A stretch of 64,000 nt of DNA from SZUA-451 sp034721895 (GTDB lineage: Bacteria; Campylobacterota; Campylobacteria; Campylobacterales; Sulfurovaceae), in assembly GCA_034721895.1 (NCBI GenBank), contig JAYEND010000041.1, forward strand, positions 26,109 to 90,108, written 5' to 3'. Under the pieces are notes generated by a model. That model was not told where the DNA came from, ran no database searches, and saw only the letters and a program-made list of their open reading frames with translations. Below are positions 57,782-64,000 of this stretch, piece by piece (within the stretch, counting starts at the first letter, position 1; each line of letters opens with the position of its first letter). The translations under genes were made by a program, and so were the position numbers.

Positions 57782-58171
57782 CTATCTTTTTGAGAACTGC
57801 GGGCTTCTTCTTGCTTTTTTCTTACCTGGTTTCTTTCTTTCGACGACTCTTGAGTCACGAGTCAGAAGACCCATTGGCTTGAGAATTGCTCTGAAAGATG
57901 GCTCAAACTCTACAAGAGCTTTCGTGATACCATGCTTAAGTGCATCTGCCTGTGCAGAATAACCGCCACCAAGTGTAGTAGCTTTTACGTTCATAGATTC
58001 AAGCTGCTTAGTCGCTTCGAGTGGAAGTCTGACTTTCATTTTGAGTGCTTCGTGGCCACCAAGCCACTGATCCAATGTTTTACCATTGATTGTCATTTCG
58101 CCGTTACCTGGTGTCATCCAAACTTTGGCGATAGCAGCTTTTCTTTTACCTGTTGCATACATTGTTGCCAT
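57782..58171 (-). CDS. rpsI: 30S ribosomal protein S9
   Basis: The 129-residue protein begins MATMYATGKRKAAIAKVWM and ends KKARRSPQFSKR, the conserved C-terminal tail that reaches the P-site tRNA. GGGYSAQADALKHGITKAL is typical (seen as GGGYSAQADA). It follows rplM by one base, the universal rplM-rpsI operon. Confidence 0.97.
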   Translation of the reverse strand: MATMYATGKRKAAIAKVWMTPGNGEMTINGKTLDQWLGGHEALKMKVRLPLEATKQLESMNVKATTLGGGYSAQADALKHGITKALVEFEPSFRAILKPMGLLTRDSRVVERKKPGKKKARRSPQFSKR

Positions 58172-58172
58172 C

Positions 58173-58598
58173 TTAGTTTCCTTTGTTCAGTTGTGCTGTA
58201 TGAGGATGCTCAGAGCCAGCATATACTTTAAGTTTTTTCAGCATTTGGCGACCAAGAGTCGTCTTTGGAAGCATCCCTCTCACCGCTTGTCTATAAAGCT
58301 TTTCAGTATTGTTTTCCAACATATCTGAGAGTTTGGTACTTTTTGTACTGCCGAAGTAACCACTGTGTCTAAAATACTCTTTATCCTCAAGTTTGGCACC
58401 TGAGAATACCGCTTTTTCAGCATTGATGATCACCACATAATCACCACAATCTACGTTTGGTGTAAATGATGGCTTATGTTTGCCTCTGAGAAGTGTCGCT
58501 ACTTCAGTCAGGATACGACCAAAAGTTTTACCTTCAGCATCGATCAAAACCCAGTCACGTTGTACGTCAGCAGGTTTAAGAACTGATGTCAATTTCAT
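58173..58598 (-). CDS. rplM: 50S ribosomal protein L13
   Basis: The 141-residue protein has DWVLIDAEGKTFGRILTEVA and GMLPKTTLGRQMLKKLKVY, typical of L13. ATG 58598 with AAAAGGAAATATC is the true start. The frame stays open to 58658, but the extra 20 codons are repeat DNA (copy C) and not protein. It leads rpsI. Confidence 0.97.
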   Translation of the reverse strand: MKLTSVLKPADVQRDWVLIDAEGKTFGRILTEVATLLRGKHKPSFTPNVDCGDYVVIINAEKAVFSGAKLEDKEYFRHSGYFGSTKSTKLSDMLENNTEKLYRQAVRGMLPKTTLGRQMLKKLKVYAGSEHPHTAQLNKGN

Positions 58599-58616
58599 GA
58601 TATTTCCTTTTTTATT

Positions 58617-58680
58617 TCTCCCTGAAAGATGGCAAAGCCACCCTTCAATTCCCCTCACTAAAGCTCTAGTCTCGTAAAGA
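58617..58680. repeat. RBS-proximal intergenic repeat, copy C
   Basis: In gene direction it reads GCTTTAGTGAGGGGAATT, then GGTGGCTTTGCCATC, then AGGGAGAAAT, matching copies A and B near 3 kb. Here a second, nearer AAGGAA serves rplM, so the repeat lies a little further from the start codon. Confidence 0.65.
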
Positions 58681-58749
58681 AATCGGGAGTGTTGTTGTTT
58701 TGTGAATGGGATTTTACCCAGTTAAACTTAAATTTTATTTAAATTTAGT

Positions 58750-61476
58750 TTATTTTAAGAATTCAAGCACTATTTCATCTTCAAGGAGATAAAGTATCAT
58801 CCCTTCAGCTCTCTTTCCTGTAAGCTTCTCAATTGCCTGCTGATAGTAACTGACCTGCCTGAGATGTTTTAAATGATACTTCTGTGAGCTTTTGTAATCG
58901 ATGACCAGATAATGTGTATCATACTCCAAAAGCAGATCGATCTGCTTGAGCTCTCCCCCAAAACTGAGTGACTGTTCTTTGCTTATTTTTGCTCCATCAA
59001 GTATCTTCCGGAATGCTCTGTTTTCTATTAAATTCTTTATGCGCTGTTCTATATGTGCTACTCTCTCAGTACTCAACAATTGCCCATAACGATTTTGCAA
59101 TGAGATCATCGCAGCCTGTAAGCTCGCCTCATCAAAATCACCTAACATCTCCAAGGCATAATGCAGAGCCGTACCGAACAAAATAGCCTCATAATCTTTC
59201 TCCTCCTCATCTTCATGAGCAACAACCTCTTGCGTACCATAATTTGAAATAACCACAGGTAAAATCTTAACTTGCTCTTCTTGAATACTGAACGCTGAAC
59301 GCTGAACACTTATGTCTCCAATCTTGATTGGAGACATATTGATCTCATCAAAAATAGAACCTTTAGTCTTTTTGATCACCAAAAGCCCTTCAACCGCACG
59401 GGTCAACGCCACATAAAGCACATTTTTTCTATCTTTGAGTTCTGATACCTTGCGCGACTCCATGATTCGCTTATACTCATCATCAAAATGCTCTCGACCT
59501 TTTGTACGGTAGAGTATCCTGTCTATATAAAGGTTGTCATTATAGTGATAGATGAGTGCTGATTTATCACTATTTTTCCCTGTGAGTTTATCCAACAAGA
59601 TGACATACTCAAACTCAAGACCTTTAGAACCATGAATAGTCATAATTTTTGCTCCATGCACAGAGTGGGCTGCTACAGAGATGGAAGAGGTTTTAAACTC
59701 TTCCATGAATGTCGGAATATCAGTGAAACCTGATGCAAACTCTAAAAGCTTCAAAATATTCAAATCATCGTCAAAGTATCCAAACTCCCGCACAAGTCTG
59801 TCTACCACCACCAGCGGGGACATAAATGCAGAGAACCAGGAAGTATCCAAACTATCAAATACTTTCCCTACCTTAAGCAACAATGCTTCAGCATCTATCT
59901 TTTCGCCATAAAACAGATATTCGACCATCGCCACAAGTGCAGCTATCCTGGGAAGGTTCCTGAGTGAGCTTGAAGTTTGCAGAAGTGTATCTATTCCCTC
60001 AGCTTGACAAGCCTCCTGCAATACTTGCCCGTCTTTGTTCGTACTGACCAAAAAAGCAATGTTATCCACATGTACGCCCAACTCCAAAAGTCCCTTAGCT
60101 TGCTTCACTGCATCGTCTATAAGCTCTTCAGATTCCATAACCTCCACATAGCCGTCAGATGCACCATTTCTGCACTTTTGGGGTACATAGCCTTCCATCA
60201 CAGGTTCGAACCATCGGTTAACCTGCTCTACAACATTTTTGGAACTACGGTAGTTGGTATCCATCTGTTCTATGTTCACCCCATAGTGTTCAGCTACTTT
60301 GTCAAACAACTCCTCCACACCGCCACGGAAACGGTAGAGCGACTGCTTGGTGTCACCCACATAAAAGAAACTTTTAAACTCACTCTGGCCATGTCCCGCA
60401 AATATCTCATCGATAAGTGGCTTAAGCAGCAAAAACTGCAAAGTCGAAGTATCTTGAAATTCATCGAGCAGTATATGTTTGAACTTGGAGTCTATTTTAA
60501 AATACAAAAACTCTTTAGAGATGCTCTCATGCAAAAGCCTATAAGTAAAATAGGTCAGATCATCGAAACTCAGTACCCCGGAATATTTTGCATTGGTGAT
60601 GGTCGCATTTTTGTAGTAATCATAGATTTTAAAAAGATTATGCAAAACCATAGACTCTTTGGCTTCTGCCCAGACCCTCAAAGCCTCTTTGAGCTGCACA
60701 TAAATAACCTCTATCTCATTATTGATACTCTTTTTAAACCAGGCATGCTCCTCTAAAATCTCTTTCTCAAATAAGCCTTTACCAAACAACTCTTTCACAC
60801 TTTTGGTTTCAAATTGCCCCATACACCGTTTTGCAGATCCGGCATCTTCAAGTGCTTTTATCATATTGTTTCTAAGCGCCTCTATCTGTTCTTCTTGTTT
60901 GTGCAACGAAAGTGCCAACTCTTCCTGTTCAGGCAGGAGAGGATCTACTTTATAAAAGTTTTGCATCAGATCAAATATTTTTATAAAGCGTTTGTCTTCT
61001 ATGTCCATAGAGAGCTTCACAAGCGAGGAGAGTAATCCTTCTACCTGCACCTCTTCAAGAAAATGTTTCTCCAGATCCCCTTCACCTTGCTCTTTCGTCA
61101 CAAAATCAGGCTCAAGCCCCAACTCCATAGAGGAAGAGCGCAAGATAGAAGAGAAAAAGCTGTCAAGCGTTACAATGTATGAACTACTTGCCAAAAACTT
61201 AGCCAACACTTCTGGCTGTTTTGACAAAAGCTCTTCTCTACTCAGCCCTGTCTCTTCACATATTGCGCCCAAAAATGCCTTATCCCCTTCAACGTTACGT
61301 AAAGAATTTATCACCCGCTGCCTCATCTCAGCCGCTGCTTTGTTGGTAAATGTCGCTGCCAAAATACTACCGGGAGATTCTCCCATAAAGAGTAAAGAGA
61401 TATACCGTACGGAGAGCGCAAAGGTTTTTCCGCTTCCTGCACTTGCAGAGTAGGCTAGAAATGGTTTAAAACTCAT
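58750..61476 (-). CDS. addA: ATP-dependent helicase/nuclease subunit A (RecB/AddA-like)
   Basis: This protein of about 908 residues is a UvrD-type helicase with Walker A SASAGSGKT at the N-terminus, ILLDEFQDTS (motif II), MTIHGSKGLEFEYVILLD and YVALTRAVEGL, followed by a C-terminal PD-(D/E)XK nuclease (LVIDYKSSQK). With AddB it processes double-strand ends for RecA. ATG 61476 overlaps the addB stop. The loop SVQRSAFSIQ before the nuclease domain is encoded by heptamers. Length is normal for the epsilonproteobacterial form. Confidence 0.93.
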   Translation of the reverse strand: MSFKPFLAYSASAGSGKTFALSVRYISLLFMGESPGSILAATFTNKAAAEMRQRVINSLRNVEGDKAFLGAICEETGLSREELLSKQPEVLAKFLASSSYIVTLDSFFSSILRSSSMELGLEPDFVTKEQGEGDLEKHFLEEVQVEGLLSSLVKLSMDIEDKRFIKIFDLMQNFYKVDPLLPEQEELALSLHKQEEQIEALRNNMIKALEDAGSAKRCMGQFETKSVKELFGKGLFEKEILEEHAWFKKSINNEIEVIYVQLKEALRVWAEAKESMVLHNLFKIYDYYKNATITNAKYSGVLSFDDLTYFTYRLLHESISKEFLYFKIDSKFKHILLDEFQDTSTLQFLLLKPLIDEIFAGHGQSEFKSFFYVGDTKQSLYRFRGGVEELFDKVAEHYGVNIEQMDTNYRSSKNVVEQVNRWFEPVMEGYVPQKCRNGASDGYVEVMESEELIDDAVKQAKGLLELGVHVDNIAFLVSTNKDGQVLQEACQAEGIDTLLQTSSSLRNLPRIAALVAMVEYLFYGEKIDAEALLLKVGKVFDSLDTSWFSAFMSPLVVVDRLVREFGYFDDDLNILKLLEFASGFTDIPTFMEEFKTSSISVAAHSVHGAKIMTIHGSKGLEFEYVILLDKLTGKNSDKSALIYHYNDNLYIDRILYRTKGREHFDDEYKRIMESRKVSELKDRKNVLYVALTRAVEGLLVIKKTKGSIFDEINMSPIKIGDISVQRSAFSIQEEQVKILPVVISNYGTQEVVAHEDEEEKDYEAILFGTALHYALEMLGDFDEASLQAAMISLQNRYGQLLSTERVAHIEQRIKNLIENRAFRKILDGAKISKEQSLSFGGELKQIDLLLEYDTHYLVIDYKSSQKYHLKHLRQVSYYQQAIEKLTGKRAEGMILYLLEDEIVLEFLK
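59283..59310. repeat. Heptamer array inside addA
   Basis: gaatact, gaacgct, gaacgct and gaacact lie in 7-bp phase and encode SVQRSAFSI in a linker between helicase and nuclease domains. Compare the folC array at 9141-9168. Confidence 0.75.
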
Positions 61477-63839
61477 AGATACTCTCCTCTCTCGCACATA
61501 AGTGCAAACTCACAGTATTTACACTTCTGCAAATCCTCACATTTGCTTGCCACGAAACCTTTAGTCTGTTTGAGTTGTATGATATGTTCTGCCAACATTT
61601 CGTTCTTGTCTTCTAGTGAAGTGATCTCTTCTATTTCTCCATCTTCAAATATCTTCACAAAGGCAAGATTGATATTTTGGTATTTGGGTTGTAGAACCTG
61701 GTGGTAAATACTCATTTGAAAGTCGGTTAATTTTTCCAAATTCTTCGTTCTGTTGGCCTCTCTGGTTTGTCCGCTTTTATAGTCCAATACCAATGTGTGT
61801 GTGTCATTCTGATCTATGCGGTCTATGCGTCCTTTGAAACGCAGGCCTCCTATATCGCCTGTTGCTTCCGCTTCTCTTTCTACTACTTTCCATCCTGCCC
61901 TGAAGTGCTCTGTCTGTGTTTGGGTAAAGCCTTTTAGTTTCTCTTTCCAAAGTAATTTTTTGTACGCTGTTTTTGCGTCATCAAAAGGGAGTAGTTTATC
62001 GAGGAGAATATCTATTTCTTTTTGCATCTCCTCTTTTGACTCATAGCTGTTTTTCCCTCTATAAAGATACTCCAGCAAAGTATGCAAAAATGCACCTTCA
62101 TTGAGTTCTTTCTCTTCTTTTGCCTCTATCTTTTGTATGTATCTGTAGTAGTACTTTCTCTTACACTCCAAATAGGTTTTCAGTCTCGATGCTGACCATA
62201 TTATTTCTTGAGCATTAAAATATTCCACAACGGGGTCTTGCTCTTCTGTAAGTTGTGAGGGTTGATCGTAGAGTAGGTTTAATTGGCTTTGTGCCTGCAC
62301 CGTACTATCAAGTCCCAGTTCATAAAGGAACTTTGAGGGGAGTTTGTTCTCACTGCTGCTATAAATGATGACACTCTCTCTGGCTTGTTCCAGCAGGCGT
62401 TTATAGTACTGCTTTTGTAAAGCCTCTCTGTCATTTTTAGTAGGCAGGTTTGCAAAAGCCCGCACTGAAGAGTTTAGAAACTGGTCTTTACTTGAAATTG
62501 CAGGAACAACCCCTTCATTAAAGTCCACAATAACCACACCTTCAAAACTCACACCTCTTGTCTCAAGTACCCCCATAACGGTTATCTTGCCGCCTCGTAC
62601 ATCATCAATGGTAATCTTTGAGAGTGCCTTGAGCCATAAAAAGAGCCACTCCTTAGTAGAGAGTTCCCGGGTTTCAAATATTTTAATAAAATGAAGATAC
62701 TTTTCATAGACACGCTCATTGTACTTTTGTTTCTCTTCCTTTTGTTTCGCAGTTTCATGCGGACAATCAAGCAACTTAAGTGCTTCAATACCTTTAAAAA
62801 ATGTCTCTACTTTACACTTTTTACCGGCACTGAACGCTTCTATCTCTTCCATCTTAAAACCATAACGCTCCAGCAGATACCTGCTCTCCTCATCAAAGCG
62901 CTGCCAATAGGCATAAAGCGCTTCAAGTGATTTATAAATCCTTCCTTTGGAATAATCATATCCCATCGCAAAGTTTAGGTTATTGTGTGCATCAAAGAGC
63001 ATAAAATGTTCTTTGAAACTCTCATCCGGCAAGATGAGGACGATCTCTTCAGGAGCTATACCGGAAGAAACCATGGCTTCTATTTGTGTAAAAGCGACAG
63101 CTATCTGCTCTTCTCGCTCTTCAACGCAAAACAGCCTGGCATGGATCTTTGCATCATTACTTTCAATAGTGAGGACTTTTTTATCTGTCAGACTAAAACT
63201 TACATGAGCATCATTTGGCAGAATGATGCCCATTGCTTCGAAACGCTCCTGCATTTTGACATTGAACCGACTGGTGGTATAGTGTATGACAAGCTCTGTT
63301 TTTTGTGCTATTTTTTCTATGAGTTCCAGTTCAAAACGACTAAGATAACCCTCCAGGTGTATCTCTATTTTCTCAAAATTCTGCAAAAACCCTTCGTTGA
63401 GCCTGTAGCTGCCTGGGTAGAAAGCTTTATCAGTCAAGCCTTGTGCATCGAGCAAAACCTGGTAATTTTCCAAAAGTTTTTCCAATATGGAGAGATGTGT
63501 TTCAAACTCTGCATAAGCATCTGCCTGCACCAAAGTCTCAAAGCTTATCTTCTCACCTGCCAACTCTTCAAAAAATTTAAAGAACGCATCACTTTTGGTA
63601 AAAAACCGTACCAATTCACAATTGACCTGAAGTGTCTCAAAGGCATCAAACCCTGCCGCTTCTCTAAGCAATAAAATACGCTGCAAAGGATCAATCTGTG
63701 TTTTATTCTCCACCAGCAAAACACGCTCTTCAAATTCATCCATACGCATCAGGGTCGGGAGAAAGCCATTCATTATTTTCTGTTGTTCAGAAATGCTTCG
63801 CAATGCTCTGGATGTTGGGTAAATGTGGAGCTTATTCAT
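61473..63839 (-). CDS. addB: AddB-like helicase/nuclease subunit with Fe-S nuclease domain
   Basis: The 788-residue protein has a helicase-like body with no obvious Walker A, then a nuclease domain with RIDRIDQND and VLDYKSGQTRE. One cysteine (LECKRKYYYRY) and a terminal C-x2-C-x5-C (CKYCEFALMC) fit the four-cysteine iron-sulfur cluster of AddB-type nucleases. It is the partner of AddA, whose start it overlaps. Its own start is ATG 63839. Confidence 0.9.
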   Translation of the reverse strand: MNKLHIYPTSRALRSISEQQKIMNGFLPTLMRMDEFEERVLLVENKTQIDPLQRILLLREAAGFDAFETLQVNCELVRFFTKSDAFFKFFEELAGEKISFETLVQADAYAEFETHLSILEKLLENYQVLLDAQGLTDKAFYPGSYRLNEGFLQNFEKIEIHLEGYLSRFELELIEKIAQKTELVIHYTTSRFNVKMQERFEAMGIILPNDAHVSFSLTDKKVLTIESNDAKIHARLFCVEEREEQIAVAFTQIEAMVSSGIAPEEIVLILPDESFKEHFMLFDAHNNLNFAMGYDYSKGRIYKSLEALYAYWQRFDEESRYLLERYGFKMEEIEAFSAGKKCKVETFFKGIEALKLLDCPHETAKQKEEKQKYNERVYEKYLHFIKIFETRELSTKEWLFLWLKALSKITIDDVRGGKITVMGVLETRGVSFEGVVIVDFNEGVVPAISSKDQFLNSSVRAFANLPTKNDREALQKQYYKRLLEQARESVIIYSSSENKLPSKFLYELGLDSTVQAQSQLNLLYDQPSQLTEEQDPVVEYFNAQEIIWSASRLKTYLECKRKYYYRYIQKIEAKEEKELNEGAFLHTLLEYLYRGKNSYESKEEMQKEIDILLDKLLPFDDAKTAYKKLLWKEKLKGFTQTQTEHFRAGWKVVEREAEATGDIGGLRFKGRIDRIDQNDTHTLVLDYKSGQTREANRTKNLEKLTDFQMSIYHQVLQPKYQNINLAFVKIFEDGEIEEITSLEDKNEMLAEHIIQLKQTKGFVASKCEDLQKCKYCEFALMCERGEYL

Positions 63840-64000
63840 GGAAGAGAGTATAACATATTACCCCACCAATTAAATACCCAAACTTTTGAAAGAATGAGAG
63901 GAGGTAAGATGTGAGTGAAAAAAGCTGTAGGACTAACTGGTTAATTCAAAGATTTTTTTGCTTGCAGATTGCCTTCTCTCGTTCTTCCCGAAGGGTGCAG
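63840..64000. other. Upstream flank of addB, no gene seen
   Basis: The 161 bases upstream of addB are mildly AT-rich and contain no convincing open frame, repeat or hairpin. A gene could begin past the edge. Confidence 0.5.

Noticed and set aside
58599..58658. Extended rplM N-terminus (20 extra residues)
   Set aside because: The extension is repeat copy C. L13 proteins begin at the internal methionine, which has a good Shine-Dalgarno.
1..64000. Prophage, IS element, toxin-antitoxin or defence island
   Set aside because: No transposase, integrase, phage structural, restriction or toxin genes were found. The gene content is core metabolism and envelope functions with uniform composition.

Overview
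The window reads as a draft chromosome segment of a Campylobacterota (epsilonproteobacterial) sulfur oxidiser, most like Sulfurovum or a close relative. The basis is the family content and gene order: a four-subunit pyruvate:ferredoxin oxidoreductase, a sulfide:quinone oxidoreductase-type flavoprotein, AddAB instead of RecBCD, LuxS, a MoxR/Bat operon, and the rpmF-plsX-fabH and rplM-rpsI clusters. There are no phage, IS, CRISPR, rRNA or tRNA features that I can support. A run of exactly 100 N (8536-8635) splits mfd from folC and marks a scaffold join. No gene-free stretch exceeds about 250 bases.

Layout. 1-5018 (minus): a MoxR/Bat aerotolerance-type operon (moxR, DUF58, a small membrane protein, batA, batB, a TPR protein running off the edge), preceded by a broken epimerase gene. 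5704-12892 (minus): mfd, the gap, folC, an LptE-like lipoprotein and leuS. 13059-16468: a Sel1-repeat protein (+), a YpfJ-type metalloprotease (-) and dnaX (+). 16484-24078 (minus): ymdB, fabH, plsX, rpmF, a YceD-like protein, ndk, ferredoxin, metK, dxs. 24065-31246 (minus): a small unknown, hisC, pheA, lysA, an LptF/G permease, pth, rplY, pilT. 31255-35458 (minus): tal, aat, clpA, clpS, which put the N-degron pathway in one operon. 35608-40876 (plus): bioD, a pentahaem cytochrome, pyrB, pabB, DUF808, a DUF4136 lipoprotein. 40914-49150 (minus): an EamA transporter, a lipoprotein, a rhomboid protease, two small proteins, rsmG, a three-domain LplT-Aas fusion, an MnmC-like methyltransferase, a small unknown and luxS. 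49401-54858 (minus): porBADG, a HAD phosphatase and a peptide-binding protein. 55062-57647 (plus): the SQR-type flavoprotein, a 55-residue companion protein, and a membrane-anchored protein with a dead peptide-deformylase domain. 57782-63839 (minus): rpsI, rplM, addA, addB.

The genes are mostly core metabolism and information processing. The unusual biology lies between them. Intergenic spaces carry short repeats with fixed geometry: AATTNNT heptamer arrays that run through stop codons at six loci. At three of these a 17-nt hairpin lies exactly 7 nt away, with one compensatory base-pair change among copies. At two others a GC-rich 20-mer lies exactly 7 nt away. A second repeat family sits just upstream of start codons and carries or adjoins the Shine-Dalgarno sequence. 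Other heptamer arrays lie inside coding sequence, in two signal peptides and in loops of FolC and AddA. Also notable are a 120-nt imperfect inverted repeat abutting porB, a nine-A slippage-type run in dnaX, an epimerase gene with its middle deleted, and a small unannotated gene behind the SQR-type gene.
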